In this document: positions 24,584-39,474 of the stretch, piece by piece
How the letters are laid out: each line of letters opens with the position of its first letter
How positions within the stretch are numbered: position 1 is the first letter of the stretch
Source: Phascolomyces articulosus
Lineage: Eukaryota > Mucoromycota > Mucoromycetes > Mucorales > Lichtheimiaceae
Assembly (NCBI GenBank): GCA_025677815.1
Contig: JAIXMP010000013.1
Coordinates: 744,001-808,000 of the forward strand
DNA: 64,000 bases
Reading direction: 5' to 3'
The notes under the pieces: model-generated
The model's database searches: none
The model's input: only the letters and a program-made list of their open reading frames with translations
What the model was told of the DNA's origin: nothing
Program-made: the position numbers and the translations under genes

Positions 24584-27500
24584 TTAATGATCTATTATAA
24601 ATGTAATTGTACATAGTCCTCGTTTGTTGTTGTTTGTTTATTTTCTTTTTTCATATTCATACTTTATTTCTTTTTCCTTTTTTTATTTATTTCTATCTAT
24701 CTATTATTATAATATAAAATATCCTTCTTTTTGTTGTATCAGTTATAAAAAAACTTCTTTTTTTTCAATTTGCTGAAGTGATGGTGTGTTGATGAGAAAA
24801 AAAAAACAGCATGTAATTCATACTATTTTATTTTAAAGTGTGTATAAAAGGAGAGTAATTCATAGTGCGTTTATGATGTATTGTTATTTTACGCACATAA
24901 TAAAAAGAAGAATAAATGGATAACCATTCATCAACAATGAATTAACCAATATAACGAACAGTTCGACGAACTTGTAGAAAGAAATTCCAATTAAAAGACA
25001 GGACAAAAAAAAAAGGATCAATGACCAAGACAACAAAACATTCATATCAATAAACAATCTTAACTTTTCTAAATAAAATTACCAAGGAAATTGTGATATT
25101 TGGATTATGCAGTATCGAAGTATTCCTCAAATCAGGTATATGTTTATCCTTTCACTGGATCGAATGTAGAAATGTAAAGCGAAAGAAGATATCCAAAACG
25201 ATTCATTATGCCAGAATCCATGTATAAATGACAAAGTGTACCACACCATGTCCATTTGCCTTTTTTTTTTTTTTTACTTCGTTCATTTTATGATGTCGTA
25301 TTATTTATTTATGTATTATATTATTTCTTTCTTTCGTTCGACCAGTGAAGGAATGATTGATAACACAAATATACATACATCATAATAAAAGAAACAACGT
25401 AAAAAATTGCTGTGCCTGGTATTGGAGAACATTTTGTTCATATGGTCACTTTCAAACTATTAGGCGGGCTGTGTGCACGAATAAAAGTAATAATAAAATA
25501 GAACTACTAAAAACTTATTTTATACAAATCATCAAAGGAAACTGAAGAAAAAAAAGGGTAGATCATTAGCATTAGATCCAAGAAGTATTACTGCTTCTGA
25601 TTTAGATTCAAAAAACAATTGTAATTTGTAATGAAAGGAAAAAGTGGGAGTGAATAATGTCTTTTATAGCACTTTATAAAAAGTGAAATTGTTTTAGTGT
25701 TTCAGGCACCATATCGCAATAAAAGGAACCTGAATACGTTGATTCGAAAACATGAGTTATAATTTGGACTCAATGGCGCCAATCGTTTATTATTATTAAT
25801 TAAAAGAAACCTACTTTGCTCATTGTAAATGTATCTACGTGGCATTGTAAATAAATAAAACTATAACAGAATGCATAACATGGCCTGTGCGTTCGGAAAC
25901 ATGTTCTGAGTTGACACGATTCACAAAAAAGATCTTGTATTGATCTCATTCAAACAATATTAATAGACAATAAATAAACAAAAAGATTCAAATAGTTTAT
26001 TTATATAAAACACTTCAACATTATAAAGAACAAAATGACATGGTATCTATTATTAATGTTAAAAAAAGAAGAAAAAGACATGGATGTCATAGTCATTTTC
26101 TTTTTTATTTATTTTTATTTATTATCATTTTCTTATTTATTATAGGAAGGCGATCAATAAAGATCAAGAAAGACCTAAGGTCTTGAAAAATTGCCGTTGC
26201 ACTTTCCGAAGAACAGTACAATGGACGTATCATTGAAAATAGTTTTCAATCAGCAATAAACCAGCATCGGTAAGACCTCATTTGCGTGGTTATTGTCCGA
26301 GCACAAGGATAAAGAAAAAAAAGAAAAAAGAAAATCCAAACCAAACTGGGACAACACCTTCTTTTATAACTTTTTAATTGAAATCCCGATATGTGATCTA
26401 TGTGGCGCAGCAGTTCTTTTCTGTGTGCGCTCTGTGTCATAAAGTAAAGCAAGTAGCAGTAATAAAAAATGTCAATGGAGGTCATGTCAAAAAGACAATG
26501 GCAAAGATAGTTATCATGGAAATTGTTATAAAGTTAAAGGGGTACCTTAGACAGAGCCTAATATGGTATTGTTTCACATATAAAGCGCCGATATATTTTT
26601 TATTGTATGCAACCCAAGCATTTTTTTTTTCCTATTAAAATACGACAGCTATGATGGAACATATTGGTTTATTAGATTGTTTATTTTATATACTTTTTGT
26701 TCGGTGAGAAATAAAAATAAAATGGTAGGTCTTTGGGTGGATTTGTGAGAAAAAAAAAATAATTGGTTTCTGTTGTTTTTCTATCAACAGGTATCACGTT
26801 TTTTATATACAAACATCCCAAAATTTTCTTTTTTTGATAGATCTCCAAGTTTAAATTTATACACCATCGATGTATTTGGATGTATTATCCTTATAGATTT
26901 GATTATTACTTTGCAAATAAATAAGTTACTACAGCACCTTTTCTCAAATGGCATAATAAAACATTATCGTGTTAAGCAAATCATTTCCTTCAATTTTCGC
27001 ATGAGCAAAACGTATTATTTTATTTCTCTTTTACTTTTAATCTCTTTGTAATAATATCAACAGTTACTCACTATTACGCCTTGTATACATGGAAGCATTT
27101 ATTATTCACCCATAGCATCGTAGTTTTTAGTCAACTTTATATAATACAATCTATTACTTCATTTACTTACCATAATAATAAAAATCAATGCTAATAATAT
27201 CTTCTGTATTCTATGCTTAATATTCAAATATAACACGTATATGTAAAAGAGATAAACTGCTATATACAAGAAACATATTTCATTGTTATTTATAATGTTT
27301 CGTGGACTTTAATAGCAGGTTATAAATAGATAGTGAACAATTCATCTTTACTTATAATCAATCCAGAATTACGGATTCATTAAATAAGTTTTCTTTTCAG
27401 CGATATCATTGATGTGCGTAGAGTGGTAACAACATATAACTTTATCGTTTTTGCTAAGACTATCACTCGTTAATATGGAGGAAGTGTTCGGAGAAAAGGC

Positions 27501-28351
27501 ATGTGTGAAATCCAGGGATATGTAACCAAAAATTTATAAACTTTATTTGGTGAGTTGCATAAAAGTACCAGCTTTGTGTGGGAAAAGTAATAGAAGATCT
27601 TTATATAGCCTTAGTAATAGAAAGAGTATTTCTGAAATTTTTAGGAAAATGGGCTTATTTATGTTTGTTAGATCTCTGAAAACAATATAGTAACATGTAT
27701 AAATATTTTAAAAAAAAGGAATACATCCTTGTCTTGGATATATTATATACTACCACAAATTATTATGTAATGTTTTAGAGAAACCGCTGCTCTGTTATGA
27801 AAATTGCCATGGCAAACTATTTTTCTTTAATGTACAGTGATGTCAGTATTTCCGAGAAGCGCTTCATCATCGATTTATATAAATATATGTGGCTTCTATT
27901 TCCTTTTTGATGACCCTTCGAGATAAAGAACTTTAAATACTACGGGGCTAAATACAAATTTGGTCAAAAGCATAAAATCATTAAAACTAATAATAGTTAT
28001 TTAGCTTTTTTTTCCCCAGAAATACCGTTTTTCCAAATAAAATTAATTGGTGTTTATGATTTGTATCAGCTAAAAAAAATAGTTGTTGGGAGAATAGGAT
28101 GTGTTCTTTCGTTCGTTAATGGAAAATTTGACTGACCTCTGTTGTTGGATCAAGAGAGTGGTTTCAAAGAGATGAGTAAACATGTTTAAATGATCGTTTA
28201 TGATATATCTGATATTTGGCTCTCGAGCATAGGATAAATGAAATATTGCAATTATGGGCAATAAGTTCCACCCTCCAAGGCAGCGCTGAAACAGTTATTA
28301 TGTTCGAGGTAAATAAACTGCAACACAGAACAACGAGTGAATTTGTAAAGA

Positions 28352-28391
<40 letters not shown>

Positions 28392-30171
28392 TTGTTTTGA
28401 TAGGTGGATCACGAAAGGATTTCTACTACATACACTGGTATAAATATTTAACTGGTGCTCATGTGGGTTTGATCTTTTATCTTGAATTATTTTCTTCCTG
28501 TTCGGTGTTTACGTATAAGAGTTTTTCTGATACTATAGTAAAATATTTTCTTTTGTACTCTGAATTGTATTTTTCACGTCATCCCCAGTCCTTTTTTTTG
28601 TTCCTTTAATAGAAAAAAGCGGAGAAAAAGAAAGAAAAACGACAATGATATATAAGCCATAAAGTCATTATTTTTATTTATATAGTAGATTTTGTTTCTT
28701 TTTTTTTAGAGAAAACATATCATATGTAATTGGGTTACGATTATGGTAATGTGACAAGGTTGGATGTGTTATGTTATCGCGTGTATGAACTTCTATATCA
28801 ATTTTACTAATTTTCCATCTGGATGTGTCTATTTCAGTATAAATTTTATGAATAATAATAAAATCATACGCTGCTGTATATAAACAAGCTGTTTTATTGT
28901 TGAGCATCATGATGATAAATGTGATATTTGATATACGATTTGATGTGTTGGTATTTACCTGTACAGTATACGGAGTTGGTCTCTATGTCGCAACCGTTAT
29001 TTACTTCATGTTCAATCCATTACTGCTTCTTCCTTGATACCAAATAAAGATTCTTCTTCTATAATGTGGTGCAATAGTTGTACTGAACATGATGTAACTA
29101 TCATGGTAAAAATAATATATATAATAATCTCTTAGAATGCGCAAATATAAAGGTAACAACGGCCTAATTTTTAAAGTAACAACAGTGATCTGTAATCAAT
29201 AAATGGTTTTATGGGATAACCATTTGTTACTATGCACATAATAGGAATGGCCCGTGCGATCTGAGAAGAAATAAGAAACTCAGTATTATATACAGTCAGT
29301 TGAATTGAGGGTGGGCAAAAAAGTGAGCGGAACGTTTAGAAATATAGGCGTCCTTTTAACCAGAGTAAGAAGAGTGCATATTTGAAAATGTATATAGTAG
29401 TATGATAGTCATACTCAACTTACACCAAATCATGAAAAGAGACTATATGAATAATGTGGCATCTTAGCTACTTCCATATTACATTATTAAAGGCTCACAC
29501 ACACTGTTCGCTTGGAAGCGAAAAAAAAAATGAATGGAGTGAGGAGGAAACAAGTTCCCCCAAATTTTCATATATCCTATTCCCTGATTTTCAAATGCTG
29601 ATCTTGATCTAGTAATTTTTTTTTGGTTACCCAAAGCAGTAAATTTTTCCTCAACGTTCGTTAAATAAATATACACTTTCCCATCGTTCTACGTGAGTAA
29701 ATTTCTATAAAAAGAATCACATTGATTCAATGCCTGAATTTATTATGTCTTAATAATAGTTTGATCCACCGTGCGAAGTGATTCTCTACTATCAATGTAT
29801 ACTCAATAATGGTTTTGTATCCGAAAACAAAAACGATAAAGTACGTTCTCCTAAATTCATCACAAGATTAAAAAAAATGTCAACTTTTTTTTATGATTTT
29901 AATAGGGTGTGAATATTACCTGGATCGGTATTATGTCAGATAGTTCCTGACTGTGTGCGTGTGTGTCTTTTTTATTTGACTTTGACAAAAAAAAGTTCAT
30001 ATAAATACCATTTCTTTGGTTTTCATTCCACACGAATAGGCGCGTTTTCACAGATAGTAGTAGTACTAGCAACGATAGTAACAACAAGAACTCTCGGATT
30101 TCTGTACAGTAATAGCTCCATACTTCAAAAGCTAAAATTTAAACGTGGTATAATAAAACAAGAAGAAAACG
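24584..30171. other. long gene-free spacer
   Basis: About 5.6 kb of AT-rich sequence between the histidine kinase and the first MFS gene. ORFs are all under 95 codons. A minus-strand frame at 28261-28070 is somewhat protein-like in composition, but it is short and has no recognisable motif or splice extension. No tRNA, rRNA or terminal-repeat element was recognised. Decayed elements too diverged to see by eye may be present. Confidence 0.5.
28354..28390. repeat. (AT)n microsatellite
   Basis: An uninterrupted AT dinucleotide run of 37 nt in the long spacer, able to form a cruciform. Likely polymorphic; no function inferred. Confidence 0.95.
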
Positions 30172-32972
30172 ATGCTCGGTTTCACAAAAAAGTCTCCGCC
30201 GCAATCTTCGATGAACAGTAGCAGCGAGGATGGCAGTGACAAGAAGTTTAAAGATGGAAGGATCTTTCATGAAGAGACTGTAACCGGTGTACCTCATGAT
30301 GATGGTTTCATACCTCCAACGGAAAAAGAACTAAAACGACTCATGTTAAAGATTGATCTTCGCGTTATTCCATACATTGCAATTTTATATCTTTGCTCAT
30401 TTTTAGATCGCGTTAATATTGGTATGTAAATAATAATAAATAATGGTTTATATGAACAAATTTATCACAAATATGTATATATAAATAAATAGTAATGTAA
30501 TGCGCATATTTTTATTGTTACTATAGGAAACGCTAAAGTTGCTGGCTTGACGGAGGATATAGATATCACGGATGATCAGTATAATTGGGCACTATCGCTT
30601 TTCTTTATTGGTTATGTAAGTATTAGTATATATTTTTAAAAGAATAACATGACTATATCATTATTATATATTTAATAATATGAAAAAAAAACTTATTTAC
30701 TAATATTTTTTTTACCTTAACTATTATCATCATATATATATAACTATAGATCTTATTCGAAGTCCCTAGTAACTTGATGCTAAAAGTAGTTGGACCCTGT
30801 ATTTGGATCCCATTGGTAAAAATTGACTCTTATTTTATTTTGTTCAAATTCGAAGCCTATGGTTGAAAATTATGTATCTAATCGAATATGATAATGGTGA
30901 TATTTATAGATCATGGTTGTATGGGGCACCATCATGGCTCTCATGTCGCTGTGTACCAATGGTCCCAGTTTAATGGCAGCACGGTTTTTTTTGGGTGTGG
31001 CAGAAAGGTAATTCTTTTTTTTTTTTGATGACAAGCATTTATTTCATAAAAAACTAACTGTCGAAATAATATTATAAAAAAATAAGTGGTCTTTATCCTG
31101 CTGCTATTTTTTATCTTTCTAAATGGTACACAAAACGTCAGCAAGCTTTCCGAATTGCTCTGTTTTATAGTAGTTCTACACTTTCTGGAGTTAGTGAAAT
31201 TCTTTTCAATACGTTGTTATACTAATATTAATACACACAGTAAATCGAATGTATATAACTAACTATTTTATATGTTAATACATAAATTAGGCTTTCGGTG
31301 GCGTCTTGGTATGGTTTGGAATATGGGAATGCATTCGACTGTATGACAGTAATATATAAAAACAAATGTAGTAATATTTTATCTTTATAATCTTATTTTA
31401 AAAAGGCATACGGAATTCAACACATGGATGGAATCCATGGTTTGCGTGGATGGCAATGGATTTTCATTATTGAGGCTATACCAACCATTTTCTTCGGGAT
31501 ATTAACCTATTTCGTATTACCGGACTACCCGGACAAGACATCTTGTAAGTATTATCGATTCTATTAAATTTTATGATATCTTCATTCCTGTTGATTCAAT
31601 TTATGAAAAAAAAATCTGAATAGAAAGCCATCAAATGTATTAATGCTATTATTTTAAACTAGTCTTGAATGAACGAGAGCGTGAAATCATTGTTCGAAGA
31701 ATTAAACTTGATGTTGGAGCAGCCACTGAAACACATTTTTCGTGGTATCAGGTTCTTCAAGCATTTTTGGATTGGAAAGTATATCTCTTTGCATTTTCAT
31801 ATATCTGTGGAGCTATTTGTGTCTATTCTCTTGCAATGTTTATGCCAAGTATCGTTCAAGGCATGGGCTATACTTCACGATTAGGTAAATATATTTTATT
31901 TTCTTTTGACATACTATAATTATAAAAAGGATTATTCTACTGTTGCTAACATGTCTTATTTTTTTTCTAATAATCTAGAGGCACAGCTAATGAGTGCACC
32001 TCCATATGTCTTTGGTAAGTAGCTCTTGAATTACTCTGAACTTTCAGTATCATAACCTTTTAAAAAATTTACTATATTTCTTTACATATAGCTTTTGTCG
32101 CGACCATCTTGAATGGATACAGGTAAATATTCAGAAAACAGAAAGGAAAACTGAGAAATGTAATGCTAATGAACAATCTGATATTTTCATAAAGCACGGA
32201 TAAAATTGGTGAGCGCGGTTTCCATCTTGCAGGAGTTGGCTTCCTAGCTTCTATCGGCTACGTGCTCCTCTTGACATTACAAGGTTATGGATCTGTAGCA
32301 ACTTATATTGCAGCGATTATTACAACTACGTTTGCTTTTGCAACGAATCCTCCGATGGCCAGTTTTTTTAGTAATAATTTTGGAGGTGAAACAAAACGTT
32401 CGGTCGCATATGCAATTGTGTTGACAATTGGTAATGCAGGAGGAGCGGTAAGGGAACAATTGAAAAATCATATTTAGTGAATCATTGGATGGAATTGAAC
32501 CATATTATAAAATGTTTTCAGAGGATTAACCAAAGAAGTTTTTTTTTCATATTTTATTAGATTTCTGGTCATAGTAAGTACTTTATATATCTTTTATGAA
32601 AAGTATACTGTTTTTTTCCTATATATGCTAATATGGTTGGTTATTAATTTATTGTTTAGTTTATCGAGCCGATGATGCACCACATTATCTTCGAGGACAT
32701 AAAATCTGCCTTGGATTGATGTTAGGTGGTGCTGCCCTGGCTTTGTTAATAAAGTATCTGCTGTACCGTGAAAACAAGAGACGTGACAACTTAACACCCG
32801 AGCAGTATAGAATCGAATGTGAACGTAGAGAACCTTGCGATAAGGTAGACAGACTGGCATTTAATTATTTATATAAATGAATTATAAGAATTTAAATAAT
32901 GACAGTTTACTAACGCTGATTTTTTACTTTCATCTATTACAATAGCATCCCGATTTCAGATATATTTTGTAA
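30172..32972 (+). CDS. MFS transporter, Dal5/TNA1-like anion:cation symporter, copy 1
   Basis: Plasma-membrane permease of the fungal family that includes allantoate (Dal5), nicotinate (Tna1), pantothenate and biotin carriers. Fourteen exons (30172-30421, 30527-30615, 30750-30815, 30910-31007, 31087-31189, 31291-31308, 31406-31544, 31663-31884, 31979-32014, 32092-32122, 32195-32447, 32561-32573, 32660-32844, 32946-32972) join in frame to 509 residues. TM1 is preceded by LKIDLRVIPYIAILYLCSFL and followed by the hallmark DRVNIGNAKVAG. Later come ARFFLGVAE, GWQWIFIIEA, FVLPDYPD, LNERERE and LVxRRI-type loop sequence. The C-terminus has YRADDAPHYLRGH and RENKRRDNLTPEQYR, ending DFRYIL. Twelve membrane segments are expected. 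Exons of 18 and 13 nt are microexons. The substrate cannot be read from sequence. Its paralogue lies 1.9 kb downstream in the same direction. Confidence 0.9.
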
Positions 32973-34909
32973 ATATATACTATATGTACTTATTATTTAT
33001 ATAAATACATGTCTCCCTCTCCCTCTGTGTTTATTTATTTTATGATTCCATAAAAGTTTATATACAGCATAATAAACCAACTATATAGGATAATTATTTA
33101 TTTATTTTTGATAATATCTAAAAGTAGTTTGTTTATTATACGGTCAATTTCCACACCTTCAATAGTTAATTCTTCATCTGAGAATATATAAATATACGCT
33201 GAAGAATAATTCGATGTGCTAATTTCTTTGAGAGCGCTTTGCTACGAGTATTGTCAGGGAATGATAGTAGGCAAAGTAGGCAAAGTAAAAAAGGATGATT
33301 ATCTTTTATCAATCTCCCCACCACACTTGCTACAACTCTTTTTTCATACATACAAATAGAAATAATAGCCATTTAGCTTATTGGGAACTCTTCTCTCCTT
33401 CTTGAACATCATTCTTTAAAATTTCATATAAATATGTACACTTAGATAATTTATAGGTGATGTATGATAGTAGTCAGTGGGCTACATAGCAATATTCCAC
33501 ATTATCTTCAATGGTATATAATTTTTCTTGAATTTGACGTGTTTTTTAAAGGACTTTTTTTGATAATTTTGCTTCTGAATGGTACCGAATCAAATACGGA
33601 TACGCAACAGAAACTTTCTGTTAAGCCTTCGTACTATTTTTCATATATAAATATCTGCATTGCACTACTTTAAAGATATTTTACTTATTGAACGATCGTT
33701 GCTTCGCAACATCTGTCAATATATCAGCATACGGATTTAAGATATTTCGTAAATATATAAACACGCTTATCTGTATAAACTTTTACTTTTTCCGAATTTG
33801 GTATTTATTTAATATTATAAATATTAAGAAAGCTTTTTTAGGCTTCAAATTTGTACATAGTGGGACGTATCATGTAGAATGATACTTTTATTCTTTGAGT
33901 GATTTTTTTTTTAAAATACAATGTTTTGAAAGAGGAGGGAATCCTATGTATCTCAAGTACTATTGCTATCAAGTGAGTCATATAGAAAAAAGCGATTCAT
34001 ATATTCTACTGACTGTTCTATCGATCTAACAACTTTATAATGCATGCTATTTTTAGCTGTAACAGTTTTAGCCAAGCATCTGGCTTCCCGCTATCGTACT
34101 ACTAGTTAATACAGATCGAATAACATCTCAACTTCTTATCGGTGGGAGTATTTATCTTTAACATCATAGATGATGAATTAAGTTATATTCATATAATGAT
34201 GTCCATACAATGTAGCGATACAATACTGCTAAGTGCTGAATTTACTCCGTCATGATTTTTCTTTTGTGTAATTTAGACGGGCGATATAGGAGACAAAAAA
34301 ATTACCACGGTTCTGTTGGACCAGCTTATTTTATACTTTTCCTTCACATCCATCGACTCCACGATCGGACTCATATTTCTTTAGTATTACTCCATATTAT
34401 ATAAAGCATATAGTAAAATCAAGATAATTTGGTATGAGAATTTAGAGATAATGGAGTGTTATGTGGATCACACGACTCTCAACCAGCTTTTTCACATATC
34501 ATTTATTTCCATTTTTAGATAAGGTTGAAATGCCAAAATGCAAAAGATTCCATGATATTATGGGGTTGTGTGTGTGAATTTCGCCTATTAATATATGACT
34601 AAATGCTCGCCCACAACACATTCAATAAAAGTTTGATTTCACTCCTTATGTAGGATGAGAAGTTTTGCACACTAATAACAATATACCAAAGTTTCTTATT
34701 TATGATTATTCTTCGTGTGCTTGTAATTAAGAACAAAATTGAGGTATATTCCCAAGACCAAATTCTAAAAAAAAAAGGCTGATCCACAAGAATTTGTTGA
34801 AATGAACATGTTGATTTATTATATAAACAATAAATATCTTTTTCTCGTCATGCTTTTTTTTTTGTTATATCCTCCTATTCCTTTTTTTTCACAAGTTAAA
34901 AGTTAAAAA
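32973..34909. other. gene-free spacer between the MFS paralogues
   Basis: AT-rich sequence containing the 3' region of copy 1 and the upstream region of copy 2. Short ORFs have no protein-like features. No repeat flanking both paralogues was noticed that would explain the tandem duplication. Confidence 0.5.
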
Positions 34910-37509
34910 ATGTCACCACATTCGTCGTCGTCGTCGTCATCAAACCAAGATATAGTAGATCTAGAAAAAGACAAGAATACAGGAATCCGAATTGTACATG
35001 ACGAAAAGACGTCCGAATATGTCCCTCCAGATGATAAAGAAATCAAGCGTTTAATGTGGAAATTAGATCTTCGGATTGTACCATTGGTTGCTATGCTTTA
35101 TCTCTGCTCTTTCCTTGATCGTGTTAATATTGGTCATGCCAAGCTTGCTGGAATTATGGATGATCTTCATATTAGTGAAAGTTTATATATGTGGTCTTTA
35201 TCCATCTTCTTTGTCGGTTATGTAAGTACTTATTGTTATTCTATATAATAAAATCGGGAGTGAAACGTAATGAATATATTTATAATATTTTTTGTTATGA
35301 AAAGGTTATCTTTGAAGTTCCAGCAAATATGTTTTTGAAATGGATTGGGCCAAGAAAGTGGATTGCACTCATTATGGTTGTATGGGGTACTGTTATGTGC
35401 GCCATGGCAGCAGTAACAAATGGTGAGGGATTGATGGCATCTAGATTCTTTCTTGGTATTTCTGAGGTAAGTAATTAATTTCTTCTCTGTTTATACGAGG
35501 GTTGTAATGCGTGCCATAGTCATAACATATGTTTGTCTAATTTTATATTATTTCGTGCTTTTTTATATACTACCCTAACAACGACATGTAGGCTGGTTTG
35601 TTTCCGGTATGTTTGATTATTTATTTTATTGCTGGGCAGTTATTGGAGTAAGAACTCAGTTATTTCAATAGTTCTAACATGTTTATTTTGATTTAGGGTG
35701 TAATTTTTTTGATTACGGTTTGGTATCCACGTAAAACTCAAACTATAAGGATGGCGATTTTTTATGCAGCATCTACTCTTGCTGGTGTAAGTTTTTGTTT
35801 TTGTTTTTGTTTTTTTTTTTTTTTGTTTTTTTTTTTTTGTTTTTTTTTTTTTATTAAGCTATATATCTTCTTTGATAAGAATTTAATACTTACGTACCAG
35901 TGTTATTTTAATTGCATCATATAAACTATTTAGGCTTTTGGAGGTGTTTTGGCATATGGTATGAAATAAACAGCATTATTGTTTTTTATTACTGTATCAC
36001 ATCAATGAAACACCTTTTCCGTTTCATTTTTCTTTAGCTCTCTATATTTTTTTATATTCTTTATAACGTTCATAAACCCAACAATAGAAATACTAATTCA
36101 AAAAAAAAAACTTTATAGGTATCATGCATCTTGACGGGCGACAAGGATTGGCAGGATGGCAATGGATTTTTATCCTTGAATCATTACCAACATTTGTCTT
36201 TGCTATTGTAACCTTTTTTTATTTGCCGGACTACCCAGAAAATTCACCATGTAAGGTATTCTTTTTTTTCCCTTAGATATCTAACGATATTTTTTATTTT
36301 TTATATATCATGGTAACAAAAATATTTACTGATGTACGCTATGCTACCAACAGTTCTCAACAAACGTGAACGCGAAATTGTTGTTCATCGAATCAAAGAA
36401 GATGTTGGTCCAGCAACGGAAACCCACTTTTCTTGGAAACAATTTTTTGCAGCATTTACCGATATCAAATTATACATGATTTCGATAATGTCGCTCTGCT
36501 GTTGTTGTCCTATGTATAGCTTGTCGCTTTTCATGCCTACAATTGTTCGGGATATGGGTTTTCAGAACTTGACAGCTCAAGCTATGAGCGCACCCCCGTA
36601 AGTAAGAATATCGCTATAAAAAGAGATAAATATTTAGTGCTTTTCTTCTGTCGTATATACTGATTTTATTTTTTCATAACATTCTTTAATTTCATTACCG
36701 TTTTGAACAATAGATATGTTTTTGGTAAGTTTTCTATGGGGTCATTTTTTATCATAAAAGTATTGATGTAAAATAAATTGTACTTATATGCATTTGTTTA
36801 TTTTTATATCAATACTTGTAGCTTGCGCTGCTACACTTGGAATTGCTCTTAGTGCTGATAAACGTACAGAGCGTGGGTATCATTATGCTGGTGTCTCGTT
36901 TCTTGGTATGGTAGGATATATTTTATTGATTACACTACGTGACCAAGGTGCAGCTGCCAAATACGTATCTGCAACTGTAGCAACCTGTGGTGCGTTCCCG
37001 TTAATTCCTTTGACATCTGTATGGAATTCAAATAATACCGGTGGACATACTAAGCGAGCAGTTGCTATTGCTGTGGGTGCTGCTGTTGGTAACGCAGGCG
37101 GTATTATTTCAGGTAAATATGTATATAATGACTGTCCGTTTATAGACATATATATTAATAAAGTATTTTCTTCTTTATAATTATAACTACTTTCAGGTCA
37201 AATGTATCGTGCAGATGATGCCCCACACTACGTGCGAGGGCATACCATCAGTGCTGCATTAATGGGAGTTGGATGGATTACAGCATTAACCTTGCGAGCA
37301 TATCTTGCCTATGAAAATAAGCGACGTGATAAATTAACACCAGAACAATATCGCATTGAATGTGAAGGAGAAGAATTATGTGATAAGGTATCTATATATA
37401 GCAAGTTTATTATTATAAATGTTTTTAAATGCATTTTATTGTTGTTACTAATAGCTCTTTCTTATTTTTCTACTTATATAAGCACCCCGATTACAGATAC
37501 ATTCTTTAA
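34910..37509 (+). CDS. MFS transporter, Dal5/TNA1-like anion:cation symporter, copy 2
   Basis: Tandem paralogue of the permease at 30172. Eleven exons (34910-35221, 35305-35466, 35592-35606, 35697-35786, 35934-35958, 36119-36250, 36354-36597, 36714-36724, 36822-37112, 37197-37387, 37483-37509) join in frame to 499 residues. After a Ser-rich start come LRIVPLVAMLYLCSFLDRVN, ASRFFLGISEAG, GWQWIFILES, YLPDYPEN, LNKRERE, YRADDAPHYVRGH and ENKRRDKLTPEQYR, ending DYRYIL like copy 1. Exons of 15, 11 and 25 nt are microexons. Copy 1 has extra introns after DRVNIG and after the PCIWIPL region that copy 2 lacks, while copy 2 splits off YVF as its own exon. A CCCC cysteine run (SLCCCCPMYS) in a membrane segment is specific to copy 2. 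Substrate unknown. Confidence 0.9.
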
Positions 37510-38124
37510 TCATTTTCTGTATAAAACAAAATATGGATTGAACTACAATTTTTTTGTCTATATATTATTATATTTCGTGTACTATTGTAACAAAAAAAAG
37601 CTTTATATATTATGTGAAAAAATTCTGCATGACCATTTCTTTTACAAACCAAAGCAAGCAGGAATATTTTTATTATGTATTGCTTTTCAAAGTGTAAAAT
37701 TCATGCAAATGGTATATGCTTTAAATATCTCCTGAATAAAGGAAGCACAGGTGTTTTTTTTTCTATATATGAACGAAAAAAGTAAATAATAATGCAGGTG
37801 GATTGTAGTATTCACTCTGTCATCTTTTAATTATGTCAATTATGTTAATCACAACATACTGCGAAATGAACTTTATCCCCAGCACAGTTATAGAAAATAA
37901 ATTAAGCTTAATAAAGTAAACCAAAATCAGCCATAGAATAGGATTTATTTATAAAGAAGTATTGCTTGAACAAAGTAAAAGAAGAGTAAGGAGGTAAAAA
38001 GAAAAAGAAGACGAGAGTTAAAAGGAGTTAAAAGAAAGAAAGAAAAGGCCATAGATTGGATTAAAAGCAAGTTACAACACAAATATTATTCAGATAAAAC
38101 GGATATACCAAAGAAAAGATCCCA
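37510..38124. other. convergent 3' spacer, no gene
   Basis: It lies between the ends of the second MFS gene and ATG8. AT-rich, with an A/G-rich part near 37975-38050. The apparent ORF running on from the MFS gene to 37735 is read-through of the last intron and was rejected. Confidence 0.6.

Positions 38125-39474
<1,350 letters not shown>

Noticed and set aside
28354..28390. AT tract as possible origin or centromere element
   Set aside because: A simple microsatellite in AT-rich spacer; no further supporting sequence.
24584..30171. tRNA, rRNA or retroelement in the long spacer
   Set aside because: No T-loop-like GGTTCRA motif with matching stems, no long terminal repeats and no reverse-transcriptase or integrase motif was seen by reading both strands.
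37388..37735. extended C-terminus of MFS copy 2
   Set aside because: Read-through of the last intron. Splicing 37387 to 37483 gives the HPDYRYIL end shared with copy 1.
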